From Phoebastria nigripes (Eukaryota > Chordata > Aves > Procellariiformes > Diomedeidae), in assembly GCA_035582835.1 (NCBI GenBank), contig JAYKAV010000933.1, positions 1,117,748 to 1,181,747 of the forward strand: a DNA stretch of 64,000 nt. Reading direction: 5' to 3'. This document shows positions 36,643 to 47,528 of the stretch, one piece after another. Positions within the stretch are counted from its first letter, which is position 1. The number at the start of each line of letters is the position of its first letter. The position numbers and the translations under genes were made by a program. The notes below the pieces were generated by a model that worked only from the letters and a program-made list of their open reading frames with translations, searched no databases and was not told the DNA's origin.

Positions 36643-36752
36643 TTAAGTATTCACAAGTTAGGAGCTGTACCTTCAAAAGTTACTGACAATATTACTTGGT
36701 ACTTGAAGCAAGTCACTGGGATTACTCCTTTTAAGTTAGCAGGCCCTCTCTT
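36643..36752 (+). CDS. Penultimate coding exon of the plus-strand gene
   Basis: A 110-base exon, open throughout, with acceptor TTAAAATCTGTAG and donor CTCTT/GTAAGA. It encodes 36 codons including LGAVPSKVTDNITWYLKQV and TGITPFKLAGPL. Codon composition and the mix of charged, aromatic and hydrophobic residues look like a folded domain rather than noise. Start phase fits the 35.7 kb exon and end phase fits the terminal exon. I do not recognise the protein. Best-supported exon of this gene. Confidence 0.62.
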
Positions 36753-36958
36753 GTAAGAGGAAGCCGTTCAGTAACTGCTTATTGCATTGTGCATTTAAAT
36801 ATCTTCTTTGAAGGGTAGACTTGGGAGTATCATACTAACAACTTAAAGACATTTATGGGGATAAATAAAATCTAGTTCTGTTTAATGCCAAGCATTGTTA
36901 GAATTCAAGCAGAAAATTGGCACTATACAATACATAAAATTATTTTTTCTCTTTTTAG

Positions 36959-37031
36959 AGTTGTAGAAAATACACAGGCCATCTCAGCCACAATCCAGGG
37001 AACAGAACAGCATACTAAAAGATTTTTTTAG
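36959..37031 (+). CDS. Terminal coding exon of the plus-strand gene
   Basis: An outstanding acceptor (TTATTTTTTCTCTTTTTAG) is followed by one base completing a Leu codon and then VVENTQAISATIQGTEQHTK, ending RFF and a TAG stop at 37029-37031. No donor precedes the stop. An AATAAA lies about 340 bases downstream. This makes a coherent C-terminus together with the 36.6 kb exon. Confidence 0.6.
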
Positions 37032-37368
37032 TAATACAGGGTACTTTGGTTCTCCTTCATAAAGGTATGTGTCTTGTCACTCTCTCTCATACAGATAGCA
37101 GTAAAAAAGCACTGGTCTCTGCTTTTCAATAGCACATGTTGATTTTTAACTATAGCATTTTTGTACAGATTGTGCTTATAAGGATTTTTTTAATCTTAAA
37201 AAAAACCCCACCTTACGGCGTTGCTGTATAGTGTGATCATAACAGTGGCTCTAATGTTAAAAATATTTCCAGGTCAGTATTTTTGTGAAAGTCTTTTTGA
37301 AAAATAGACTTTTACTTAAGTGTAATGGAAACATTTCCATGACTTCAGCAGTCTACTATAGAAGTTAA

Positions 37369-37374
37369 AATAAA
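37369..37374 (+). terminator. Candidate polyadenylation signal AATAAA
   Basis: An AATAAA hexamer in GAAGTTAAAATAAAC, about 340 bases after the stop codon of the plus-strand gene, at a distance usual for a vertebrate 3' UTR. Such hexamers are frequent in AT-rich DNA, so only the position makes it notable. Confidence 0.35.
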
Positions 37375-37379
37375 CATTT

Positions 37380-39690
37380 CCACAAAGAGATTGCAACTTG
37401 AGATTTACTGTACTGTGCTGAATGCATGATAACTGGACAGGGAAAGTTGCAGTGGATCCTACATCAGAAAAATATTGATTGTTTATTGCCCAAGCTGACA
37501 TGTAAGTAATTAGCATAAATGTTCAATTTGCAATAGCCTTTAGCGTAAACAATGTCGGGGTAACAGAAGTGTCCTTTTTAAAATATTTTGGGAAGACCAG
37601 ATCATTGGCTCTATTAAAAGCATGCTGCACTAGCTTCATTAGCACAAAGCAGCTTTGTCTTTGTCCTAACTGACCAGGTAAAAATATGAATGTGGCAGCA
37701 AGCACAGCATCTCAGTTTATGAATTATGGCAAGTAGGGGTGTGGTCAGAGCATGCTGCTTAGCTCTTCTGATATTTTAGTGGCTTCTCAAGGGCTGTTGC
37801 AGGCAGCAGCAACTGAAAATATACAGCTGAAATGTCTACAGTGGCCTTCTGGTATTAAGCCTCTTTCATTCCTACCCAAAAATGAGAACCTATTTTAAGG
37901 TTTAACAGTGTCCTTTTAAATCAGAAGCAAACTCTCACAGTGAGATATTCAGACTAGGTTAGGCAATGTATGCTATGGTTACCATCACTAAACAGAGCTA
38001 GATCTGTTAAGATCAAAATGGTTGGCTTGTCACTCTATAGTAATTGTTCCCAGTGGAAAAATTCAATAGCATAGCTTAAATCACACATAGCCGATCACAT
38101 GCTCTGAGGCTTCTATGGTGCTGAGACTAAAAGGCAGAGGTAGGGAGGAGCTGTGTCAGGAAATCTTTTAATTCTACTGGCAGGGGGGGAAACTTGCCTT
38201 GCATACAGTCATATGCACAAATTGATTTTTAATTTTACAGTAATGCACTATTATAATTGTTAACTCAGTTCCTAAAAGGCTACTCTTAAGGGCCTGATGT
38301 TATGCCCTTGCATGTCCATGGTGCCCATTGGAAGGAGAGTTTTTGGATGTGTGATGACTGAGATGGTACCCAATCTGTTCAACTTCTTTTAATTACAATA
38401 AAGCACAAAAACTGTTAAAGTGCAGCCTATATAAGACAAATTGAATGCATGCTATCCTGAAAACTAATTACATACATGAACCTTAAAATCATTAGCACAA
38501 AAAAAAGTCAAGTCAATGAAATATGAGAAGTACTAAGTACTGGAGAATCTTTAATAATATGGGAACTGATGCGAGTCCCATCAACTTGCTTTTAAACACC
38601 TGCCTCATTGATCCCAGCAATTGCCTTTCTGGCTCTTTTTCTCGTTTAATACATGATACAGTAACATGGGGAGCGGGGGATGCCTTATATACAAAGAAAT
38701 TCTTTCTTGATACAGGGCAGAAGTGTTAAGACTATGCTAATTAGACTGCATTTGGTTTTCTAAAGGAAGCAATTTTTTAATCTTGGTTTGGTTCTTCAGT
38801 TTCTTGTCAAAATCAGCATAGAAACTGCAAGTTCCTGGTCTGGCTGCACGCAGTCTCCTAGGTTAAACTTTTCTCACTATCTACGCCCAAGAAAAGTGCT
38901 GAGTTTCTGTTTTGCCAGCCTCCCCCTTCCCATGCCACTCTGAGAAATTGTAAGTCAACCTGTATTACCAATACAAAAGAAAAAAGTACAGCTGCAGCCT
39001 ACTCTATCTAGGGTAAAATATACGGTCGTTTGATAGCTAAGGAATACTCACCAATCCTTTGACAACAGAAGCTACTACACATACAAGCAGTTAAGAACAC
39101 TTGCTGCTTGATTATGCATGTTTAATATGCTTTCTCAATTCCCTATTCATCACCCAACACTAAGAGGAAGCCTGAAGCATCAGGCATAGCAGCACAATGC
39201 TTGGCTGTAAATGACTTCATGTAGGATGTAACTTCTCATTTGGCCTTAAATACAGTGGAATTTTTTCCTCCCTTTTCTGACACCTATTCACAGAAACACT
39301 GTGTATGCTAGTCTGTCTCCAACCTTCTGCTGCTTGTCCTAGCTCTTTGGTGGGGTAGTAATCCACACAGAAATAAGTAAGAAATTATTGCTGTGCAAAA
39401 TCTATACAAGCACTACAGCTAAGGAGGGTACTCAAGGAAACCATTTTGCAGTCTTGACTATAGCACTACCTTACCTGTATGACAAACGCTGCCTTTATCT
39501 TTTCTACTGCTGAACCACGAGAATAGGAACGTGATTCCAAGAGCAAATTAATATATTTAGGTGGGGTTTTTTCTACATATAATTAAGCACAGATATTTGC
39601 AGTTAACCAGCCATCCCTCTCTTCTCTTCCCTTCCCCACCCTCTGGCAATTAAAATAACGAAACTACTTAAAAAGCATATGCACTGCACC
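37380..39690. other. Intergenic region between the first plus gene and the 40 kb island
   Basis: No coherent exon found on either strand. AT-rich with only short frames; includes a run of Gs at 38183-38190. Confidence 0.4.
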
Positions 39691-39866
39691 GCTTTGTTCC
39701 CCCTGGTCCACCTCGCGGTGCTCGCTCCCTGCCAGACAACTCGCCTCTCCGTCAGCCTCTGGCTCTCGGGTCGGCAAAAGCCCTTCGAGCCGGGCCCCGC
39801 AGGCAGCTCAGAGCAGAGGGGCGGCCGGGGATGCAATGCGGATGGGCGGGGAGGGAGAGGCTTTAC

Positions 39867-40110
39867 CTGCCGCGTTCCCCCGCGGAGCCAGGGGCGCCTG
39901 GAGCTGCTGCATCCACGCCGGGGCGCGGCGGGCGGGCGGGCGCTCAGAGTGCCTGGCAGAGACGGCTGAGCGCCGGAGCCATCGCCGCGCCGGGGAGCGG
40001 TGGGAAGGGAGCGCCGCCGGAGCCTCCGTAAGCCGGGGGGAGACTCAGCACCTGGGCGCTGAACAGCTCCACGGAGCGCCACAGGCGGGGCCCACGCCGC
40101 GCTCCCCGCC
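39867..40110 (-). other. Possible first exon of a minus-strand transcript
   Basis: Ends in GGAACGCGGCAG/GTAAAG, a strong donor. An ATG just before it on the minus strand would give MQQLQAPLAPRGNAA with one base over, so it could be coding or untranslated. No following exon was traced; the transcript would run antisense past the end of the plus-strand gene, and might be noncoding. Right limit approximate. Confidence 0.3.
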
Positions 40111-40280
40111 CCTGGGCGCGGGAGGGCCGCGCAGCCGCCCGCCTCCCNCCGCTCCGCCCCACCCCGCTCCCGCCGCAGGCGGGGACCCGGCCCGCGGGCG
40201 GCGGCCGAGCAGAAAGGGCGGGAATGACCACACTTCCCAGCCGCCCCCGCGGCGGGAGGAGACGGCTTTGCTCTCGGGGG

Positions 40281-40300
40281 CAGCCGGGAGTTGTAGTCCT
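40281..40300 (-). promoter_or_regulatory. ZNF143/THAP11-type site
   Basis: On the minus strand this reads AGGACTACAACTCCCGGCTG, close to the ZNF143 (Staf) promoter motif ACTACAAYTCCCAGNNKGC known from many CpG-island and bidirectional promoters. It lies in the central part of the island, between the divergent donors. Confidence 0.6.
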
Positions 40301-40553
40301 GTCGCTTGTGGAGCGCTGAGCGCACCGGCGTCAGGGGCTCGGTTGGGCGGTGCCTCCCGCCGGGCGCCGTGAGGGGGGCTGACTGCCGGCCCGCCTGGGA
40401 GCCGGCGGCCTTGCGCCTCTACNCCGGTGTGGGCCCGCGCGCGGGAGAGAGGCGCTCGCGCCTGCCGCCTCGGGGCGCGTGGTTGTCCGCCCCCTCAGAG
40501 CGGCAGTGCTCCTCCTGCCTGGCTTTTCGCGGTGCCGAGGCTGCCCCTCGCTG
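40300..40553 (+). other. Possible first exon of a plus-strand transcript
   Basis: A GC-rich segment downstream of the ZNF143-type site that ends CCCCTCGCTG/GTATGT. The only nearby ATG (40227) opens a short Arg-rich frame that stops before the donor, so the exon is probably untranslated. Left limit approximate. Confidence 0.35.
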
Positions 40554-40629
40554 GTATGTTGTCAGCGGGTAGCTGCGCTAGTTGTGGAGACTTTTCGAAA
40601 TGCTTGACTGTGCTCTTTTTTGTTTCTTT

Positions 40630-40631
<2 letters not shown>

Positions 40632-40672
<41 letters not shown>
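40632..40672 (+). repeat. Poly-T tract of about 40 bases
   Basis: An uninterrupted T run just downstream of the CpG island and its plus-strand donor. It may be a polypyrimidine microsatellite or the reverse of a retroposed poly(A) tail; no flanking retroposed sequence is recognised. Its length is probably not reliable in the assembly. Confidence 0.8.
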
Positions 40673-40675
<3 letters not shown>

Positions 40676-41634
40676 GCAGTCTAGGATACTACAGTTCTTC
40701 CGTGGTGTTAGGGGCTTTTTTAGGCGAGAAAAAAGAAAGTGATATTATAGTTCTTTTGGTCTTTGAGAAAGTCCTGAAAGCTGTGCACCCTTCCTCCCTC
40801 CCACCAAGATTCAGAAGCTGGAAGGTACATGTAAGCAGCTAAACAAACAGTCAGGACTCTGCCTTGCTAATCAAAAGCAAGGCACTGCAAAAAAATGTAG
40901 CAAAAAATACTGTAACCCAACTGCAGCTGGCTTTCAGAGAGGCATCTCTAATACCAATGTTTATACAGGGCTCTTCAGATAATGATGAAGCATTTTATGA
41001 AGTAGGGCGTGTTATTAGTTAACTTACAAGTGAACTGATACAGTATTTCCAAACAGATTTTCTATTTACCTGCTTGTCAAAAGAAAAAGTCATTATTCAG
41101 TGTAGTTTTAATTAGAAGTTAACCTATACTTTTGGTAATGACCACAGTAGAAGAATCTTTCAGAGTTATTTAAGAAGAGAGTTAAGGTTAACAAGTTAAT
41201 TTAGAAGTTTGAGCACTAGCCCATCTCTCATCCTGAATTAGGGGGGTATTGAAAGGTGCTGAAGGCTTGCATATAAAATCCTGTATGTTAGGGTTGCATG
41301 CATGCCCCTGCTGTTGCTGCTTTGAAACCCTGATGTCTAACCATCGCCCTCATCTAGGAGAAGGTTTTTAGCAACTGTACTGCAAGCTAGCAAGCAATGT
41401 GACAGAAAGCTAGGACAACCAAATTAAACTAAGCAGTATGTTTTGTTTACACTATGATAGCAAAACCTTCCTTTGGGTTGTCTTCATCCCTTTGTGGTTT
41501 ATTCTAAACTAGTGATGCAGAAGTAGTTAGGTTTACTGCTTCTTTTTTTCAATGGGTAGATCTTATAATGATTTCTCATCCTCTTTCAGATGCTTTCTTG
41601 GATAGTTCTTAAATGTAACAGGTTTCCTTGATAG

Positions 41635-41695
41635 CAATGGGATCACACAGCTGCACCCTACTGAGCAAGTTCACTTCTGCAGCTGTCCTAAAAAG
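41635..41695 (+). CDS. Exon candidate downstream of the 40 kb island
   Basis: Acceptor GTTTCCTTGATAG and strong donor CTAAAAAG/GTGAGA. Two frames are open: one starts with ATG two bases in (MGSHSCTLLSKFTSAAVLK), the other reads NGITQLHPTEQVHFCSCPKK and ends on a codon boundary, fitting the 42.7 kb candidate. Which, if either, is coding is undecided. Confidence 0.35.
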
Positions 41696-42690
41696 GTGAG
41701 AAGTTGACACTGGCTCTGATATTACGTGTTGCGTAGTGATTCTTGGATTTAAAGTAGTCAGATTTGTGTTGTAATGGATGCCTGCTCTGATACTACATTA
41801 TATGCCACCAGCATATCAACTTGATCACAGTGTAAGTAAAGTCTGTGGAATACATACAGCTGTTTGATAATTATTCTAATCTTTGCTACATGGTGACTTC
41901 TAAATTACTTCCTGAAGTACCTTCCCTGGTGTTTTCACAAGACTCTCTTAGATCAGAATTATGTATTCTCAGTTCCCAACCTGAACTTTTCAGCATTATA
42001 CAGTTGTAGCAAAGTATGGTAGATAAGTTTAAAACAGTATTTACTTTATTACAACTTTTATTTGACTGAAGCAAATTGTAGGTGTGGAAAGTATTTATGG
42101 AACTATAAGGCAAATGCTTCACTTGAGCAATGACTCTTGAGACTATTAAAAATGAGTTCTTGGTATAGTAAAGGACAAATCATGAAAAACAATTTCCTCC
42201 TTTTGTCATTTCCTTCACATTCAAGTAACAAGAGAATGTACTTCCTCAAAGCTGGGGCTTTGGTGTGCTATTTGAGCTTCCTCCCCGGGAGGCGTATGCT
42301 GTATCTGAGACAGTAGGAAACTTGCACTGATAAAGAGCCCAGCTGCAGTGAACAGTATAGTTGAGGAAAACCTTCAGTAGTATATGCAGCTGTAGGGCAC
42401 TCCCAAATTACAAGACCACAAATAAGCAAACCTTTTGGTGCTAATGCGGAGGAGGGCCACTACAACTCCCTGCTCATTGCTCTTTGTTTCCCCATCCCAT
42501 TAGTCTTGATGAAGCCAAGTTTGTTCTTTTGTTAGCTGAAAGGGTCCTACTAAAGCAGTAACCATTTTCTGCTTTGCAAAGTAGAAAAATTGAAATAGAG
42601 ACACATCCAAAATACTTTCAAAATAGTTGTGAATAATCTAAATATATTAATTCAAACAGCAACGCAGTTCAGATTATCTTTCAATTAAAG

Positions 42691-42726
42691 GATTTAGTGA
42701 CTAAAGCAATTTTATACAAGTTGCAG
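42691..42726 (+). CDS. Short exon candidate, plus strand
   Basis: The 36-base segment is bounded by TTATCTTTCAATTAAAG and TTGCAG/GTAACT, is open from codon boundary to codon boundary (DLVTKAILYKLQ), and is phase-compatible with candidates at 41.6 and 45.2 kb. Small enough to be chance. Confidence 0.3.
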
Positions 42727-44734
42727 GTAACTTAGTTAATCCAAACCTCAGATCTCACATCTTTCCTACTCTCCTCTTCTCTTTCATGCCCCCAGTTCTG
42801 AACTATAACTTTTTGGGCACTAAAATAGAAGAACAAACATCACTTTGCTTCCAAATTCACACAGAAATTCCTGAGAACTACCTTTGAAACTGGAGTTAGG
42901 TCTGCCTAGGTTAAGTTTGTTACAGTTACACGTGGTTCCAGACAGAAGTAAAAGTGGAATATCTTTATCAAATCAAATATGAAAAGTTCTTTAAGATCTT
43001 ACACAGGCAGTTGTCAGCCATTCAAGTACAGATGAATAACTGGATTCATGGATCCTGGTTTCTGCTAACAGCAGCTGTAGTGTGCTGTTGTCAGCAGCAA
43101 CCAGTCTGCTTACCCTGCAGACGGTGACTCCTGTTTTCCTGCACACATAAAACAGATTCAGGGAAACCCAGATAGAAGATTAAATTTCTTCCCAATTTCA
43201 ATGAAATTCCTGCATTTATCTCAGCAGCTCCTCTGTCTTATGAAGGAAAGCAAGAAAAGATTACTAATGCTCTTTTCTACAGATGTGTTGCTTCAATGCA
43301 ACAATGTGTTACCTCAATGTGTTGCTTCTTTTCAGTTTGTTGTACATCCAAATTCTTATTGATGGGCTTAGTAAACATTTAATTAGACATACTGAAGGAT
43401 CACTGATCATTCTGTCTAAGGATTGCCCAATTATGCTTCCAAAGGTTTTTTCTTATTAAGTGAAAGAACAGCAGATGTCATGATTCATCCTCACTACCTC
43501 CATTTTCTCATTCTTGGTAAATTATAACCATACAGGGTCAACACTTTCTTTGCCTTGCAAAGAAATAAACTGACAAATTAAAATAAAGGAAGAAGAATTT
43601 CTGTCTAGTTGATAACAGAATAGAAAAGCAGAGATTGTGCCAAATGTTGTAGCTAAAATAAATGGCACAGCCATATACAGCAGAAGCCTCATATAATTGA
43701 AAGGATATATAAAAGAATAAATTCAAGGTATTTACTCAAAAATGCAACAAACGTTTTAAAAAATCCTTCTTAGAGACAACCTTGACCTGCCCTTAAGTAG
43801 TCACTATCTAAATATGTTTTTGAAATTATTTTTAGACCTTCCAGTTCACACAGAGAGTACTGAAAACTGGTTTGAGATGTCCTGCATAACTCTCTCATGA
43901 TTCTGCCATTTGAAGTTAAATGTTTTATCAGTAGGAGATACACAGTATTCTATGCATGTAGTTGGAATGGTTTATCACTGTTCAAGCCTAGATATCAAGT
44001 ACACAGAAAAAATAAGCTGAACTGAGAAAGCAGTTGATTTTAGAATATCAGTTAACAAACCAGGAGCAAAAAAGCATGAAATAGTTGTAGATGTGCAAGA
44101 TTTCAGGGTTATGAAAGAGGAAATGTCAGACAATAATGCTAAAAGGCATTAATTAGACAGTCCAACCTTTTCCAGTAATTCTCAAAGATTTGGGGACTCC
44201 AAGAAGATGATCAAGTTGGTTTCACAGAAGGTGACTACAGCTGTTGTGTTAGCAGAAATGAAATGGAGCACAATGCAGTACCTCTAATTGTGCTGTATTG
44301 TTGGAAAGCAGTCAGGTAAGGGAATTAAAGTAGAGAATGAAAGAAGCAGAGAAAGCAAGGTTTAGTGAAGACTAAGGCAATGGGGTAGGTATTGGAATTA
44401 TTGCCTGCAAGTTCTGTTCTGTCACGGCTATGAAAATATATTTTTCAGTTATAATATGATTTAATTGTATACTTTCATTTATTAGTATCCACAGTGAGAA
44501 ATTAATTTTCCAGTCTAACTTTATGCCGTGGCTTCTGACACCCCCATTGTGGAGCCTGCATGAAGAGTGAAAAACTTGAGTCAGGAATATTTTTTTATAA
44601 GAGAGAAAAACCCTATGCTGTGTTCATCGTAAGGCAGCTGTCCTTTGCGTAGAGAAAAGAGAATTGATTATACTAACTGTCCTGCTGTCAGCAAGGAAGG
44701 ATAAGGGGTCTCATAATGACTAAACTGTATCTGA

Positions 44735-44905
44735 ATATATGATATAGGGTACATATATATGTAGGTATATATGATATATATCCCAATATATATCCCTATA
44801 TAGAGAGAGGGATATATATAGGGATATCCCTATATTTTTTATATATATATATATAGGGAGATATATATATAAAAAGGGATATATATTAGGATATACCTCC
44901 TAATA
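44735..44905. repeat. AT-rich satellite with inverted GGGATATATA units
   Basis: Repeats of ATATATATCCC, GGGATATATA and CCCTATATA in both orientations, with TATATATATATATA runs. Self-complementary across most of its length, so it can form long hairpins. It ends beside CCTCCTAATAGCAGGAGG, itself a 6-bp stem hairpin. Confidence 0.85.
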
Positions 44906-45184
44906 GCAGGAGGTAAAAGTTGATCAAGAGAATAAAGTTGGGTTGGCTTTCCATTAATAGTGTTGTATTGATAAAGAAAAATATTTTACTGGCAAGGTCC
45001 CTAAAAAGCCAATTTGCTTATTCTTCTGCTGCACCTTTAGTTTAACTTCTTTAGTGGAGTGGCAGTTCAAGTCTCAATTTCTAAAAGGCAGGCAAACGTG
45101 CCATGGCCCTATAATTAAGTTTAGTAAAAGGTATGTGCTAATTAAACACCAAATCCTTAAAAATAAAAATATTATTTAATTCAG

Positions 45185-45415
45185 CTTCCTGAATACACAG
45201 TCAAAATAATGCCCATAAACCCTGGCTTTCAATATTACTTGGATTTGCATGACAAGAGAGTAGCAATTGCTTCTAAATTCAGCTTACACTACAGACCTTC
45301 AGTTCTTGATGGTACAAAACCACTATTGCAGCCTCAAAAAATTGATTTTAAATCACTTATTGGACCATACAACCGGAAGGCAAATTACCATAGATTAAGA
45401 CATGAAGACATCTAG
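45185..45415 (+). CDS. Probable terminal coding exon, unidentified small protein
   Basis: After an AG acceptor (TATTTAATTCAG) the frame reads LPEYTVKIMPINPGFQYYLD, then SKFSLHYRPSVLDGTKPLLQ and FKSLIGPYNRKANYHRLRHE, with a TAG stop at 45413-45415, 76 codons. The Tyr/Pro/Lys-rich texture with short repeated aromatic-proline turns resembles small ciliary or sperm microtubule-associated proteins, but that is an impression only. The acceptor's polypyrimidine tract is poor. An ATG at 45209 could alternatively begin a 68-codon frame. An ATTAAA lies at about 45838. Confidence 0.5.
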   Translation, partial: LPEYTVKIMPINPGFQYYLDLHDKRVAIASKFSLHYRPSVLDGTKPLLQPQKIDFKSLIGPYNRKANYHRLRHEDI

Positions 45416-47480
45416 TACTTGACAGTTAGTATTCTCATTTGGTATTTATGGTACATGAAGTTAGCTTGAGGCTGCCCATAATTTATGGAGGGAATTTTTT
45501 GTTGGTATGGATGAGAATTACCTTTCTTTAGCAGGGGAAAAAAAAAATGCAATACTTACAATCTAAGAACGTTTTTGACCATGACAGGTTATTTCTATTG
45601 CAGTGTAAGGGGGAAAAAGAAAAAAAACCCTCTCAGTGTTGTTTCTGGGTGCAGCCCAACAGAACTTTCTTCAGGCCACCACCAGAAACTTCATTTTAAT
45701 CACTTTTATGCTCTTAACTACAAGCTTTTTTATCAAAAAGCAGTATGTTATTGAAATGTTTCATTAATATAAATTGCAGTCAAATCAACTGTATAGAGCG
45801 GATTGTATTTAGAAAATGTTGAGAGTTAAAAATAGCATCATTAAAGCAACTTTCTTGTACTTTTTTTCTCTCAATATTTTTCTCAACTCTCAGAGTTTAT
45901 ATGCAAGACAACAATATCAGACTTAATTTAGTTAGCTATCATCAAATACCTAGTGCTAAAAATTTTACTAAGTTCAAAATCATAAGAGGTTTTGTTACCT
46001 CTCATGAGGTGACCAGGGTAGGTGATTTATCCAATATCTGGATGATATCTTTAGGGAACAAGATGTTTTGGGGTTTGTAGGTGGGTTGGTTTTTACCTCA
46101 TCAGCATTGGAAAGCAGTCTGAAATCTACCCCCCACCCCCCATCTTTATTTCTCTTATTTGCTCATTAGAAATCTAAGCAATCTCATTTTAAAGCCCAAC
46201 TGACAAATGTCTTGAGACCTTGTCTAGATCTGAGTGGAAAAACAGGTAGAAGTGAAGGATTAAAATTAGAGAGTAACTACAGAAAAACACATAAGCTTAG
46301 ATTGAGGGCACACAATCCATTACTGTGTTCCTTGGTAGAGTGTACAAAAGACAGCGAAGCAGGAGTCAAATGTTTATTTTCAGCTTCAGATCTTTTTGTT
46401 GCTCAGCAAATTGAACAATTATGGTTGAATCTGTCAATTTTTAAGTAGTGTACTTATCCAGACTAGTAGACTATGCTTTAGATTTCTGAAAGAATGGGTA
46501 TCCTTTTTCAAGTCCTATTGGCCAGGATAATTGTAGCATCCAAGTGAGCAGCAGAGGATGAAGATAGCTATTAGCCTTGTCCTAATAATCAGAAACAGCA
46601 GGGCATCTCATGCTCTTGTCCTGTGAACAGTTTTAATGAAGTGTAATAGATACTACAAACCTGGTTTCACTGGATAAATAAAAATGGCTCCAATTTTTGA
46701 TCCTCCTGTTCAAAGCTGTACACTCATCTGTATTCCTTCTTGTCCACTGTTCATCCTTGGGAATGCAGGCAGATTGCTTCATTATTGGATTTATATAACC
46801 TATAAAGGTCCCCAGTAAAGGGGACCATTCCCCTTTATTTAAAAAAAACAAAACAAACAAACCAGAATCAGCACAGGCCCAGTGCATGAAACACTCTTAC
46901 AGCTCAGTTACTAAATTTAAGGATTTTTCTGATTAGTCCTTTGTACTTTTGAGTGATTACTAGTTTATGTTGATTTTTTGAAATGCTTGTCCCTTCTTGA
47001 TTTTGGGGCTTGCCATTTAATCAGAATTGAAATTAGTATCAAGTAGTAGGTGTAATCTCCTAACTTGATTTTTGGCAGTTCTCTCCCCTTGCAATTATTG
47101 CCAAGTTTTGAGGATTATAGCTATTTCAAGATAATAGGCTACCTTCTTCTTAGGGCTCAAATTTTATTGATTATTTCCCTTCACTTTTAATGTTTGAGTA
47201 TCCCTTGCGGAGAGAAGGGGTGTGCACAGCTTCTGTTTAAAGCTTGAGAAAATAGCATTAAAGCAATAATTTGTCAGCAAATCTAAGAATTTGTCCTTGC
47301 ATTTGGCTTTAAAGCTCTCCAAATCATGCTTAATATTTATTTTTCTGGATAGCCCAGTGGTGGGGGAACTTAGATGTGCCTACAGACCTATCACTCAACA
47401 CTTAAGGTGTATACTTTAATTACTTGGAAATTTAAGTGACTGTAGAGAAAGTGGAAAATTCAGGTATAAAACCAAGATGT

Positions 47481-47528
47481 GATTTTTTTTTTTTTTTTTT
47501 CATTCATTCATTTTTGAATGAATGAATG
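47481..47528. repeat. Poly-T followed by a perfect 12-bp palindrome
   Basis: A run of Ts leads into CATTCATTCATT (47501-47512), a TTTG loop, and AATGAATGAATG (47517-47528), an exact inverted repeat. It looks like a (CATT)n and an (AATG)n microsatellite facing each other. Confidence 0.85.

Larger units (their letters stand above)
39700..40560. promoter_or_regulatory. CpG island, probable bidirectional promoter
   Basis: About 850 bases of very high GC with dense CG dinucleotides, in strong contrast to both flanks. A good splice donor faces each way: GGCAG/GTAAAG on the minus strand at 39867/39866 and CGCTG/GTATGT on the plus strand at 40553/40554. There is no TATA box. Two single N bases (40148, 40423) fall in it. 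Long open frames across the island (for example 240 codons on minus) are a result of GC-rich sequence having few stops and are not called as genes. Confidence 0.75.

Noticed and set aside
39603..40325. 240-codon minus-strand frame and several shorter ones in the CpG island
   Set aside because: GC-rich DNA has few stop codons; Arg/Pro/Ala-rich translations in several frames at once are typical artefacts.
44230..44315. Plus-strand segment ending GTCAG/GTAAGG, open for 28 codons
   Set aside because: Donor is good, but its end phase does not fit the 45.2 kb exon and no upstream partner was found. Possibly noncoding.
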